Source: Psychrobacter fozii
GTDB taxonomy: Bacteria > Pseudomonadota > Gammaproteobacteria > Pseudomonadales > Moraxellaceae
DNA length: 64,000 bases
NCBI RefSeq assembly: GCF_003217155.1
Contig: NZ_QJSU01000006.1
Coordinates: 124,001-188,000 of the forward strand
Reading direction: 5' to 3'
The notes below the pieces were generated by a model. It made no database searches, was not told the DNA's origin, and saw only the letters and a program-made list of their open reading frames with translations. Made by a program: the position numbers and the translations under genes. Of this stretch, positions 1-8,517 are shown one piece after another (within the stretch, counting starts at the first letter, position 1; each line of letters opens with the position of its first letter).

Positions 1-788
1 AGTCAGTCATCAGCACGGCTGTCTCAAATTTAGAAGTCGATGTAGACAGTAGTTTGTTTATACGCAGTGGCCGTTACCCAACGCTAACGCCCGTTGGAGA
101 GCGGTTACTGGTCGAAGCTCGAGTGATACTTGAGCGTTGTGAGCATTTTCGCGGGGTTGCACAGAGTTTGGGTGAAGGGGTCGAGAGCAGGCTGGTATTA
201 GCGGTTGATGAGCTGTATCCGGAATCCAAACTGGGCACACTAATGGAAGATTTCTCTCGTCGCTTCCCCAGTGTAGAGCTAGAGCTACTGTTTCCACTGA
301 TGGAAGATGTCAGCCGCTTGGTATTAGAAGATCGCGCAGATTTGGGCATTATGTGGCGTCAAGAAATCCTCCCTTCAGCATTGAATTTTCATACGCTTGG
401 CTGGGTATCATTGACATTGGTATGCGCGCCAGAACATGAGCTGGCACATCAACCAGTTGCATGGGAGGAGCTAAAACGCTATAGGCAGTTAATGGTAGCC
501 ACACGCAATCACAGCGATGAAAAAGCCCGGTTACGAGTCGCTTCTGATGTTTGGTGGGTGGAGAGTCAGTGGGTAATCGTTGAGTTGGTACAGCGCAATC
601 TAGGCTGGGCGTTTGTGCCTGAGCACGTGGTTGCTAGCGCCTTAGATAATGGCTATCTGGTCGCACCGATATTGGATTTTGACGATCATGATTGGCCAGT
701 CGCATTAGAGCTGATTTGGCACAAGCAGCGCTCTTTGGGTAAAGCGGCGACTTGGCTAAAGTCAGCAGCGATTGCTTTAAATAAGTAG
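1..788 (+). CDS. LysR-family transcriptional regulator, 5' end outside the window
   Basis: An open frame (codons starting at base 3) runs in from the left edge, so the first part of the helix-turn-helix is missing. What is visible starts with the end of the recognition helix (ISTAVSNLEVDV), continues through the typical LysR link (LFIRSGRYPTLTPVGERLL) and then a full substrate-binding domain with the effector-domain signature around DLGIMW. A TTG at 54 is only an internal codon, because the homology continues upstream of it. It lies on the same strand 295 bases before the YcsI/biotin/PxpBCA cluster. In Acinetobacter a LysR protein (MumR) controls a similar cluster, so control of the genes downstream is a reasonable inference, not shown by the sequence. 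Confidence 0.9.
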   Translation, partial: SVISTAVSNLEVDVDSSLFIRSGRYPTLTPVGERLLVEARVILERCEHFRGVAQSLGEGVESRLVLAVDELYPESKLGTLMEDFSRRFPSVELELLFPLMEDVSRLVLEDRADLGIMWRQEILPSALNFHTLGWVSLTLVCAPEHELAHQPVAWEELKRYRQLMVATRNHSDEKARLRVASDVWWVESQWVIVELVQRNLGWAFVPEHVVASALDNGYLVAPILDFDDHDWPVALELIWHKQRSLGKAATWLKSAAIALNK

Positions 789-1083
789 CATCAATAAATG
801 CCAGTAAGTACCAATAAAGAACAGTTGTTGGATAATGCCTACAATAAACACTGCACAAGTGCTCATAATTATAACCACCCCTCCTTGTCTACTCTCATTT
901 ATGTATCACATGCGTTTATTTACAACGCTTACGTCTTGTCATTTTAAAAATGTTCTGCTAGGTTACATAACGATAATATAGTTATCTATATATAAAATAC
1001 TGTTACAAAGCGCCAACTTTATACAGTTTTTATTAGATGATTTTTTATCTGCCAGAAATGTCAAAACGTAAGAGGTTGTAATC

Positions 1084-1875
1084 ATGTTAGATTTAGCAAA
1101 TATGACGCCACAAGAGGTCAGAGCACTAATTGGTAAGAACGAAATCAACAAGCCGACTTCTGGCATGTGCAAAGGTCACATACAAGCAAACTTAGTCATA
1201 GTACCCAAGAAATTGGCCTATGATTTTTTATTGTTTGCACAAAGAAACCCAAAATCTTGTCCTATTTTAGACGTAACAGATGTTGGTAGTTCGGAACCGC
1301 GGCTGATGGCGAAGGGCGCAGACTTAAAGTCTGATGTCCCAAAGTATCGAATATACGAGTTTGGCGAGCTAGTAGCGGAGGTGTCAGACCTAACAGACTA
1401 TTGGAGAGACGACTTGGTCTGCTTTCTTTTAGGATGTAGCTTTTCCTTTGAGTCTGCCATGCTCAATGCGTCTATTCCTGTCAGACACATCGAAGACAAT
1501 CACAATGTGCCGATGTATATCACAAATATAGAAACTGAGCCTGCAGGACAGTTTTATGGAAAAATGGTGGTCAGCATGCGACCGATACCTTATCCATTAA
1601 TCACCAGAGCCGTACAAGCCACCTCTCGGTTTCCGCAAGTACATGGCGCGCCTATCCATATTGGAGACCCTAGTGTCATCGGTATAACAGACATCCATTC
1701 TCCCGATTTTGGTGATGCATCACTCATAAAGGAAGGTGAAGTGCCTGTGTTTTGGGCTTGTGGTGTGACGCCTCAAAGCATCGCAATGACCAGTAAACCT
1801 GAACTGATGATAACGCACGCGCCAGGGCATATGTTTATCTGCGACCCAAAAGATGAAGACTTGGCAGTTCTATAA
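1084..1875 (+). CDS. YcsI/DUF1445 family putative hydro-lyase
   Basis: This 263-residue protein is of the usual length for the DUF1445 (YcsI, putative hydro-lyase; some members act as D-glutamate cyclases) family. Family-like blocks are the N-terminal PTSGMCKGHIQANL, the central DLVCFLLGCSFSFE, and the C-terminal PVFWACGVTPQ and THAPGHMFICD. The start is supported by AAGAGG eight bases before the ATG. It is the first gene of the plus-strand cluster; in Bacillus subtilis ycsI also lies with ycsF (pxpA), an NRAMP-like gene ycsG and kipI/kipA (pxpB/pxpC), so the company is conserved. The exact reaction is unproven; a role with 5-oxoproline or another cyclised glutamate derivative is inferred. 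Confidence 0.85.
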   Translation: MLDLANMTPQEVRALIGKNEINKPTSGMCKGHIQANLVIVPKKLAYDFLLFAQRNPKSCPILDVTDVGSSEPRLMAKGADLKSDVPKYRIYEFGELVAEVSDLTDYWRDDLVCFLLGCSFSFESAMLNASIPVRHIEDNHNVPMYITNIETEPAGQFYGKMVVSMRPIPYPLITRAVQATSRFPQVHGAPIHIGDPSVIGITDIHSPDFGDASLIKEGEVPVFWACGVTPQSIAMTSKPELMITHAPGHMFICDPKDEDLAVL

Positions 1876-2065
1876 TGTTGGGTGACAACGCCATTTTGAA
1901 ACGCCCTTTTAAAATGTAATGGCATCCAATCTTGTTTGTCCACGAAGCTTTCAATAAATAAAAATGTAGTGTTTAACAGTAAGGCCCTATTTACATCAGT
2001 TACATCGCACAAATTTTTTATAAAAAACAATTATTCACTTTTACTCTAATGGAATAGCTAATAAT

Positions 2066-2596
2066 ATGAATATTAACTTTACAGATCTAGAAAAGCTGAT
2101 CAAAATCGCAGAAAGCGCTGACATACAATCATTAGAAGTAACCGATGGTGATGCACGTATCTCTATCGTTTGTCAGGCTGATGGCAATGAAAGCAGCAAT
2201 CATATTGGTAATACTCGCCACTCAAAAACTGCTCATTCAAAATCACGTACAGCAACCTCCCACAATAACACTTCTAATAATACCAGTGCAGACAACAGTT
2301 CTATGGATGAAACGGTGACTACTGAGGTCGCCAATTCATCTGCCTCTTCATCTTCATCTCAAGTATTGGCACCTATGCTCGGCACTTTTTATCTTCGCTC
2401 TGAGCCGACCGCTGAGGCGTTCTTTGAAGTGGGCGATCAGGTAGTAGTAGGGCAGACCCTATGTATCATTGAAGCCATGAAAATGATGCATGAAGTAAAA
2501 GCAGAAGCTGACGGTACGATTCAAGAGATTCTGATTGAGGAAGGTGATGTCGTAGAATATGCACAGCCTTTATTTATTATAGCGCCAGACAGTTAA
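2066..2596 (+). CDS. accB: AccB-like biotin carboxyl carrier protein
   Basis: A 176-residue BCCP. It has an N-terminal helical segment (about 1-45), a long Ser/Asn/Thr-rich linker (about 50-100) and a C-terminal biotinyl domain. The biotinylation motif EAMKM is intact, with Lys139 as the expected attachment site. It precedes the AccC-like gene by 78 bases, as in ordinary accBC, but its position inside a pxp/ycsI cluster suggests a specialised paralogue rather than the fatty-acid synthesis subunit, which would normally be elsewhere in the genome. The linker is richer in Asn and Ser than the Ala/Pro linkers of many housekeeping BCCPs. The symbol denotes the family, not proof of the housekeeping role. 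Confidence 0.85.
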   Translation: MNINFTDLEKLIKIAESADIQSLEVTDGDARISIVCQADGNESSNHIGNTRHSKTAHSKSRTATSHNNTSNNTSADNSSMDETVTTEVANSSASSSSSQVLAPMLGTFYLRSEPTAEAFFEVGDQVVVGQTLCIIEAMKMMHEVKAEADGTIQEILIEEGDVVEYAQPLFIIAPDS

Positions 2597-2674
2597 AGCC
2601 ACTCAATAGCTACTCAATATTGTATAGACGCTGCACAAACACTGTATTTGACACTATATTTTAAGGGAATAAAT

Positions 2675-4021
2675 ATGTTCACAAAAATCTTAATTGCCAA
2701 TCGTGGCGAGATTGCTCTACGTATTATCCGAGCTTGTAAGCAGCTGGGTATTAAATCCGTCATTGCGCATTCTGAATCAGACAAAGACTCGTTACCCGTA
2801 CGCCTAGCCGATGAAAAAATCTGTATCGGGCCTGCCAATGCCACACACAGCTACCTCAATCAAAGAGCGCTGGTTTCTGCTGCAAAAATCACCAATGCAC
2901 AAGCCATCCATCCAGGCTATGGCTTTTTGTCTGAAAACGCAGACTTTGCTGCTTTGATTGAAGACTCAGGTCTCACGTTTATTGGCCCAACGGCTGACAA
3001 TATCAGAAATATGGGTGACAAGGTTGAAGCCAAAAAACAAATGACAATGGCTGGCGTGCCCTGTGTGCCTGGTTCTGATGGCGCATTGCCTGCTGATTCA
3101 GAGCAAGTTATCAAGATTGCCAGTGACGTTGGCTATCCAGTCATTATCAAAGCGGCAAGCGGCGGTGGCGGGCGTGGAATGCGCGTGGTCGAAAAAGAAG
3201 CCGACTTACTCTCTGCGATTTCTATGACGCAAACAGAAGCCAAAGCCAATTTTGGTAGCGCCATTGTTTATCTTGAAAAATACTTACAAGCCCCTCGTCA
3301 TATCGAAGTGCAGGTCATGTCCGATACTCACGGCAATGCTATTTATTTAGGCGAGCGTGATTGCTCTATGCAGCGTCGTCATCAAAAAGTCATTGAAGAA
3401 GCGCCAGCACCCGGTATCACCGAAGAGCAGCGTCAGAAAATAGGCCAGGCATGTGTCACAGCTTGCGAGCAAATGCAGTATAGAGGCGCAGGCACGTTTG
3501 AGTTTTTATATGAAAACGGCGAGTTCTTCTTTATCGAGATGAATACTCGTGTGCAAGTTGAGCACACCATTACTGAGATGGTGACGGGCGTCGATATTGT
3601 ACAGGAGCAAATAAGAGTAGCTGCAGGGCTTCCACTGGCATACAAGCAAAGTGATATCGTCATTACCGGACACGCTTTTGAGTGCCGTATCAATGCTGAA
3701 AACGCGCAGACATTTTTGCCAAATGCTGGACGCATAGACTACTGCCACATGCCAGCAGGATTTGGTATCAGAGTGGATAGCCATGCTGAGTCGAACTATA
3801 TTGTGCCGCCATCTTATGACAGTTTGATTGCCAAGATATGTGTACAAGATCGTTCAAGAGAAAAAGCGATAGAAAAAATGCGTGCGGCCTTATCGGAAGC
3901 GCAAATTACGGGTATTGATACCAATATTGGTCTGCATCAACGACTGTTTGAAGATGAGGTGTTTTGTGAAGGTCAAATGAGCATTCATTATCTGGAACAG
4001 TGGATACAAGACAATATATAA
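2675..4021 (+). CDS. accC: AccC-like biotin carboxylase
   Basis: A 448-residue biotin carboxylase, the normal length for a stand-alone AccC. It starts [20 protein letters not shown] and contains the glycine-rich ATP-binding loop (SGGGGRGM), the metal-binding block [12 protein letters not shown] and the C-terminal domain. The enzyme would carboxylate the biotin of the BCCP encoded just upstream, using ATP and bicarbonate. The ATG at 2675 is chosen because AAGGGA lies six bases before it; an in-frame TTG 27 bases upstream has no such support. No AccA/AccD carboxyltransferase is encoded here. PxpC-type proteins are related to the carboxyltransferase-like part of urea amidolyase, so the carboxyl acceptor may be unusual. 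Confidence 0.88.
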   Translation: MFTKILIANRGEIALRIIRACKQLGIKSVIAHSESDKDSLPVRLADEKICIGPANATHSYLNQRALVSAAKITNAQAIHPGYGFLSENADFAALIEDSGLTFIGPTADNIRNMGDKVEAKKQMTMAGVPCVPGSDGALPADSEQVIKIASDVGYPVIIKAASGGGGRGMRVVEKEADLLSAISMTQTEAKANFGSAIVYLEKYLQAPRHIEVQVMSDTHGNAIYLGERDCSMQRRHQKVIEEAPAPGITEEQRQKIGQACVTACEQMQYRGAGTFEFLYENGEFFFIEMNTRVQVEHTITEMVTGVDIVQEQIRVAAGLPLAYKQSDIVITGHAFECRINAENAQTFLPNAGRIDYCHMPAGFGIRVDSHAESNYIVPPSYDSLIAKICVQDRSREKAIEKMRAALSEAQITGIDTNIGLHQRLFEDEVFCEGQMSIHYLEQWIQDNI

Positions 4022-4087
4022 ATCAGTTCTTGCCCGCAAAAGCGAAAACCAAATCTGACATTAGCGTCAGAAGCGTCAGAATCAAGA

Positions 4088-4196
4088 TATAGTCGGTTCA
4101 ATATAATTTGGATACCAGGAAGGCGAGTGAAAGTACTACAAGTCGTAGACTAAGCGAGACTGACACCGTATCCAATTTATAGAGGATTTGACTATA
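4088..4196 (+). repeat. MITE-like dispersed repeat, family A, copy 1
   Basis: This 109-base element begins TATAGTC and ends GACTATA, with imperfect complementarity continuing inward (about 22 bases each side). The core contains AGGAAGGCGAGTGAAAG and CTAAGCGAGACTGACAC. A second copy in the same orientation lies at 54278-54385. It fills the gap between the AccC-like gene and pxpB and ends 29 bases before the pxpB start. It has no coding capacity. It could be a non-autonomous mobile element or a structured RNA segment inside the operon message. Confidence 0.75.
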
Positions 4197-4225
4197 GCAG
4201 ATAAAAAATAATGGAGTACGTGCTA

Positions 4226-4879
4226 ATGGAATTACAATGGCAACTATGCAGTGAAACCAATCTCGCGTTGTTTTTCCCTAAACCGATCACCTTAGAAAAA
4301 CAACAAAAATGCTGGGCTTTATCAGACAGTATCCAGAAAATGCCAGAAGTCATCGAAGTGGTGATTGGTATGAATACGCTCAGTGTGTTCATCGTGCCAT
4401 TAACTTGGGCTGAGCTTACTACCTTTAAATATAGGCTGTCAGACCTACTCAATGATATCCCTTCAAAAACCATCCAAGGCAAGCACGTCGAGATACCCGT
4501 GCAGTACGGCGGTAAGTATGGCCCCGATCTAGCGGCCATGGCGAATGACCTAAATCTCTCGGTTGAAGCTGTTGTTGAGCTACATACCAAAGCCACTTAT
4601 ACCGTTTACTTTATCGGTTTTCAGCCAGGATTTCCTTATCTTGGCGGCTTATCTGAGTCGCTGTATTTCCCAAGGCATGCCATCCCTAGAACTCAAGTCC
4701 CCGCAGGCTCAGTGGGTATCGGCGGCGAGCAGACAGGGGTGTACCCTTTTGAGTCTCCAGGCGGTTGGCAGTTACTCGGCCAGACGGATACTGCTTTATT
4801 TGATTTAACCAAGACCTCTCCGACGTTACTTAACGCAGGCGATACTTTGACATTTAAAGCGATTGATATTCATCAATAA
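4226..4879 (+). CDS. pxpB: 5-oxoprolinase subunit PxpB (KipI family)
   Basis: A 217-residue KipI/allophanate-hydrolase-subunit-1 family protein. The family signature is clear: IGFQPGFPYLGGL, then FPRHAIPRTQVPAGSVGIGG and YPFESPGGWQLLG. With PxpA and PxpC it forms the ATP-dependent prokaryotic 5-oxoprolinase, which opens 5-oxo-L-proline to glutamate. The ATG at 4226 is preferred over the one at 4211 because GGAG sits nine bases upstream of it and the earlier ATG has no ribosome-binding site. It is followed 52 bases later by pxpC. In B. subtilis the same protein (KipI) was first described as an inhibitor of the sporulation kinase KinA. Confidence 0.92.
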   Translation: MELQWQLCSETNLALFFPKPITLEKQQKCWALSDSIQKMPEVIEVVIGMNTLSVFIVPLTWAELTTFKYRLSDLLNDIPSKTIQGKHVEIPVQYGGKYGPDLAAMANDLNLSVEAVVELHTKATYTVYFIGFQPGFPYLGGLSESLYFPRHAIPRTQVPAGSVGIGGEQTGVYPFESPGGWQLLGQTDTALFDLTKTSPTLLNAGDTLTFKAIDIHQ

Positions 4880-4931
4880 GCGATAAATAAAAGATGCATG
4901 AATCAAAAAGACAAATAAACAGGTGGTATCA

Positions 4932-5855
4932 ATGAAAATTTTAACTGCGAGTGCCCTTGCCAGTATTCAAGATTCGGGACGACTGGGTTACCGAAGCATG
5001 GGTGTGGGTAGAAATGGCGTGATGGACAGCTGGGCGCTACAAGCCGGCAACGCTTTGATGAAAAATGAGGCCAACGAACCCGCTATTGAAATAGCGCTCG
5101 GTGAGCTAACCATACAGTTTGAAGAAAGCGTCAGCTTTTGCTTAACAGGTGCTCTATACGAAGCCTATCTAGACGACAAGCGTGTTCCTTGCTATTGGCG
5201 TATCAATGCAACAGCTGGGCAGACGCTCAAACTTTTGCGTCCGCTACAAGGCATGTATACCTATTTATGTGTGCATGGCGGCTTTGATATTGAGCCAGTA
5301 TTGCAGTCAGTTAGCACTAATCTCAAAGCAGGATTTGGCGGATTTGAAGGCAGATACCTAAAAGCCGATGACAGCTTAACGGTAAAATCCGAATCGAGTC
5401 TGCCTGTCATTGGGGTGGCTCGACTTGCCCCAACCGAGGTTATTCGAGTGATAAAAAGCAGTGAGTATGATTGCTTCACTGAGTCGTCTAAACAAGCATT
5501 TGAGACCCAGCCATGGAAACTACAAAGCAGTAGCAACCGTATGGGTTACCGCTTAGAGGGAGCTACAGCGCTTGAATTTAGTAAGCCAGTAGAAATGAGC
5601 TCACATGGCGTTGATATTGGCATGATTCAGGTGCCACCACAAGGACAACCGATTGTCCTAATGGCAGACGGGCAAACGACGGGGGGCTACCCCAAAATTG
5701 CCACCGTTATTAACGCAGACATAGGTCTGATGGCACAGATTAGATTTGGCAAAGCCTGTCAGTTCGTCGTTGTGTCGTTAGAACAGGCGCTGCATGAACA
5801 ACAGAAAAGACAACATTACATCGATCAAATAAAGGAGTATGCCAATGAAAATTGA
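4932..5855 (+). CDS. pxpC: 5-oxoprolinase subunit PxpC (KipA, biotin-dependent carboxyltransferase-like)
   Basis: A 307-residue protein of the KipA/allophanate-hydrolase-subunit-2 family. It shows the start MKILTASALASIQDSGR, GRNGVMDSWALQAGN, the conserved SNRMGYRLEG and the C-terminal VLMADGQTTGGYPKIATV. The ATG at 4932 has AGGTGG five bases upstream; an in-frame GTG at 4923 lies inside that site and is unlikely. The end overlaps the start of pxpA by 11 bases, so translation is probably coupled. The family is commonly labelled biotin-dependent carboxyltransferase through its similarity to urea amidolyase, which is notable next to AccB- and AccC-like genes. Confidence 0.92.
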   Translation: MKILTASALASIQDSGRLGYRSMGVGRNGVMDSWALQAGNALMKNEANEPAIEIALGELTIQFEESVSFCLTGALYEAYLDDKRVPCYWRINATAGQTLKLLRPLQGMYTYLCVHGGFDIEPVLQSVSTNLKAGFGGFEGRYLKADDSLTVKSESSLPVIGVARLAPTEVIRVIKSSEYDCFTESSKQAFETQPWKLQSSSNRMGYRLEGATALEFSKPVEMSSHGVDIGMIQVPPQGQPIVLMADGQTTGGYPKIATVINADIGLMAQIRFGKACQFVVVSLEQALHEQQKRQHYIDQIKEYANEN

Positions 5856-6582
5856 TTTAAATGCTGATGTGGCGGAAGGCTGCGGGCAAGACGATAAGTT
5901 ATTAACGATAGTCAGCTCAGCGAATGTCTGCTGCGGCCTTCATGCTGGGTCTTATAGCGAGATGCTAGCCACGTTGCAATTGGCAAAAGCAAACAACGTC
6001 AGCGTAGGCGCGCACCCTGGTCTAAACGATAGAGAAAACTTTGGCCGTATTCATCAGCCGTTAAGTGAAGCCGATTATCGTGCTTTATTGGTGTATCAAT
6101 TGGGCGCAACCAAAGCGCTCTGTGACTTAGTCGGCGTGACTTTGGACTATGTAAAACCGCATGGTGCGTTGTACAACCAAGCTGCAATCGATGAAAATTT
6201 ATCAGATATTTTAGTGAGTGAAATCAAACGATTTGATCCAAGCCTAAAAGTCATGGGTTTGTCTGGCGGCTATTTGGTTAAATCCGCTAAGAAACAGGGT
6301 CTAGAGGCGATATCAGAAGTGTTTGCCGATAGGAACTATGAAAAAGACGGCTCATTGGTCTCTCGTAGCAAAGACAATGCCCTGATAACCGATACGGATG
6401 ATGCGGTTAAGCATGTGTTGCAGATGATTACTGAAGGGACCGTCACCAGTGTCTGCGGTCAAACCGTACCCGTCGAGGCGCAAAGCATCTGCCTACATGG
6501 GGATGGTGAACACGCCATTTTGTTTGCGCAAGAGATAAAGAAACAACTAGAGCTCAAAGGTATCACTATATCTGCCCACTAA
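5845..6582 (+). CDS. pxpA: 5-oxoprolinase subunit PxpA (LamB/YcsF family)
   Basis: A 245-residue YcsF-type protein with a TIM-barrel-like fold. It begins MKIDLNADVAEG, then SSANVCCGLHAGS, VSVGAHPGLNDRENFGR, YVKPHGALYN and the C-terminal ICLHGDGEHA. The conserved Asp/His residues match the family pattern. AAAGGAG seven bases before the ATG at 5845 favours that start over the ATG six bases earlier. It is the third subunit of the 5-oxoprolinase complex with the two genes just upstream. MumL of the Acinetobacter mum operon belongs to the same family. Confidence 0.92.
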   Translation: MKIDLNADVAEGCGQDDKLLTIVSSANVCCGLHAGSYSEMLATLQLAKANNVSVGAHPGLNDRENFGRIHQPLSEADYRALLVYQLGATKALCDLVGVTLDYVKPHGALYNQAAIDENLSDILVSEIKRFDPSLKVMGLSGGYLVKSAKKQGLEAISEVFADRNYEKDGSLVSRSKDNALITDTDDAVKHVLQMITEGTVTSVCGQTVPVEAQSICLHGDGEHAILFAQEIKKQLELKGITISAH

Positions 6583-6594
6583 ATATCCGCCCGC

Positions 6595-6769
6595 TAGGGC
6601 ATGTCCTCAATTCAATCGATGGTCATCTAAATGGGTTAAAAATGGCTAAATCTTGCCAAACAGCGTCAAATAGCTGACTAATATCTCGATATTATCTGCG
6701 CTATTTTCCTTGTTTGACTGCAATTTATCTCATTTTTACCACCATTTTTAAAATGAGGACACGCCCTAA
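6595..6769. repeat. MITE-like dispersed repeat, family B, full copy
   Basis: A 175-base non-coding element. Its left end TAGGGCATGTCCTCA and the reverse complement of its right end, TTAGGGCGTGTCCTCATTTT, form terminal inverted repeats. A/T-rich blocks with ATGG and TAAAAATGG lie just inside both ends. The right half recurs at 16875-16948. It occupies the pxpA to transporter gap and ends about 40 bases before the transporter start. There is no convincing target-site duplication and no transposase. It is probably a miniature inverted-repeat element mobilised by an insertion sequence located elsewhere. Confidence 0.75.
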
Positions 6770-6808
6770 TCATTTGATTAAATAATCCCATATAGCACAA
6801 GGATGTTT

Positions 6809-7996
6809 ATGAGCACTATAAAAAAACACAATACCGCCATTTTAGGCGCGGCCTTTCTGATGGCTACATCAGCAGTAGGGCCAGGCTTTTTGACCCAAAC
6901 GGCCACATTCACCGAAAGCCTAATGGCAAGTTTCGGCTTTGTTATCTTAATATCTATTGTTATGGACATCGGTGTCCAGCTTAACGTTTGGCGAGTAGTC
7001 GCAGTCTCCAAAAAACGTGCACAGGAAATCGCCAACTTGGTGTTCCCTGGTGTCGGTTACTTGCTCGCTTTCTTAATCATTGCGGGTGGTCTGGCTTTCA
7101 ATATTGGTAATATTGGCGGTGCCGGACTTGGCATGCAGTCCATGTTCAATATGTCGCCCATTACAGGCGCCCTGATCAGTGGTGTGATTGCCGTAGCGAT
7201 ATTTTTAGGCCGAGAAACGGGCCCTATGATGGATAAGTTCGCTCAGTTAATGGGCTTTATCCTGATTGTATTGGTCATTTATGTGGTCTTTAAATCTGAT
7301 CCACCATTAGCAGAAGCCGTCAGCAAAACGATCATGCCTGACAAAATTGATGCAGTCGCTATCGTGACGTTAGTCGGCGGTACGGTTGGCGGTTATATTA
7401 CTTTCTCAGGTGCGCATCGCTTATTAGAAGCAGGCGTGAGTGGAGAAGAGAATTTAAAATCAGTGACCAGAAGCTCGGTCTCTGGTATTTTAATTGCCTC
7501 TGTTATTCGCGTATTTTTATTCCTTGCAGTATTAGGCGTGGTATCTCAAGGCTTTGCATTGGACCCAGCAAACCCAGCCATGTCGCCGTTTCAGTATATT
7601 TTAGGAAATGCGGGTAAAGTTATTTTTGGTATGGTGATTTGGGCGGCTTCTGTGACCTCGGTGATTGGTGCTGCTTATACCTCTGTGTCTTTTATGACCA
7701 ACTTCCATCCATTCATTGAGAAGCACAAACGCTACTTCATTATTGGTTTCATCGTGATCTCGACAATGGTGTTTGCCACTATCGGTAAACCAGCCCAAGT
7801 ACTGGTATTGGTCGGTACGTTAAATGGTTTGGTATTGCCTATCGCCATGGTCATCATCTTGATTGCCGCCTACAGAAAAAATATCGTTGGCAATTATAAG
7901 CATCCTATTTGGATTGCGGTATTTGGTTGGTTAATCGCCATCGTGATGAGCATCCTAAGTGTCATGACCATTGCTAAATATCTGGGCATGAGTTAA
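6809..7996 (+). CDS. NRAMP-family divalent metal transporter-like membrane protein
   Basis: A 395-residue polytopic protein with about 11 hydrophobic segments. The N-terminal SAVGPGFLTQTATF corresponds to the NRAMP first-helix signature, and a second NRAMP-like block is GGAGLGMQSMF. It belongs to the branch (B. subtilis YcsG, Acinetobacter MumT) found beside pxp genes. MumT was reported as a manganese importer, so manganese uptake is plausible, but the canonical DPGN metal motif is not present in helix 1 (GPGF instead), so the substrate is uncertain. The ATG at 6809 is chosen for its AAGG six bases upstream. The next gene follows after 23 bases. Confidence 0.82.
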   Translation: MSTIKKHNTAILGAAFLMATSAVGPGFLTQTATFTESLMASFGFVILISIVMDIGVQLNVWRVVAVSKKRAQEIANLVFPGVGYLLAFLIIAGGLAFNIGNIGGAGLGMQSMFNMSPITGALISGVIAVAIFLGRETGPMMDKFAQLMGFILIVLVIYVVFKSDPPLAEAVSKTIMPDKIDAVAIVTLVGGTVGGYITFSGAHRLLEAGVSGEENLKSVTRSSVSGILIASVIRVFLFLAVLGVVSQGFALDPANPAMSPFQYILGNAGKVIFGMVIWAASVTSVIGAAYTSVSFMTNFHPFIEKHKRYFIIGFIVISTMVFATIGKPAQVLVLVGTLNGLVLPIAMVIILIAAYRKNIVGNYKHPIWIAVFGWLIAIVMSILSVMTIAKYLGMS

Positions 7997-8019
7997 AAAA
8001 TTAAGTTAAGGAATGTATT

Positions 8020-8442
8020 ATGGATATAGAGCAAATAGCACGTGTGGTCAAACTGGTTGAAAGCAGTCAGCTGCACGAAGTCACGATTGCAGACAATGGG
8101 CAGTCTATTACGGTGGTTAACAATCTAGGTGCGCAGAATAATGTTAGCGCTAATCCTATAGAGGCCACGCCTACTAATGAGCCTGAGCAGACTGGTAGTG
8201 ATGTCTTGCAAGTAGGTGCCACTTATGTAGGGCAGGTCTACTTAAGTGAAGACGATGCAACAGACAACTTGGTCAAAGAAGGCGACCATATTCAAAAAGG
8301 TCAGACCGTTTGCTTCATTGATGAATTGACCCGTTTGCAGCCAGTGATTAGTAATAAAGAAGGTGTTGTCACGGCTGTCTTGGTTGAAAGTGGCCAAAAC
8401 ATTGAGTACGGACAGCCTATTTTTGAGTTAGTCCGTAGTTAA
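8020..8442 (+). CDS. BCCP-like protein lacking the biotinyl lysine
   Basis: A 140-residue protein with the same layout as the AccB-like protein at 2066: a short N-terminal helical part beginning MDIEQIARVVKLVESSQ, a 20-residue linker and a C-terminal beta-rich biotinyl/lipoyl-type domain ending IEYGQPIFELV. Aligned with the upstream BCCP, EAMKM becomes DELTR, and Thr104 occupies the place of the biotin lysine. It therefore probably cannot be biotinylated at the usual site. AAGGA lies seven bases before the start. As the last gene of the cluster it ends just before a strong terminator. A structural, decoy or regulatory partner of the biotin enzymes is an inference. Confidence 0.8.
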   Translation: MDIEQIARVVKLVESSQLHEVTIADNGQSITVVNNLGAQNNVSANPIEATPTNEPEQTGSDVLQVGATYVGQVYLSEDDATDNLVKEGDHIQKGQTVCFIDELTRLQPVISNKEGVVTAVLVESGQNIEYGQPIFELVRS

Positions 8443-8476
8443 AACAGTTAACGTAGTTTTGGTTAAATCAAAATAT

Positions 8477-8517
8477 AAACCCTTTAAGCATCATCTGTCG
8501 CTTAAAGGGTTTTTTTA
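8477..8517 (+). terminator. Rho-independent terminator of the pxp/biotin cluster
   Basis: A perfect 13-base-pair stem (AAACCCTTTAAGC / GCTTAAAGGGTTT) with a ten-base loop is followed by a run of T. It lies 35 bases after the last gene of the cluster. Confidence 0.92.

Noticed and set aside
2066-4021. Housekeeping acetyl-CoA carboxylase accBC
   Set aside because: The proteins belong to these families, but the position inside a pxp/ycsI/NRAMP cluster argues for specialised paralogues. Only the rest of the genome can decide.
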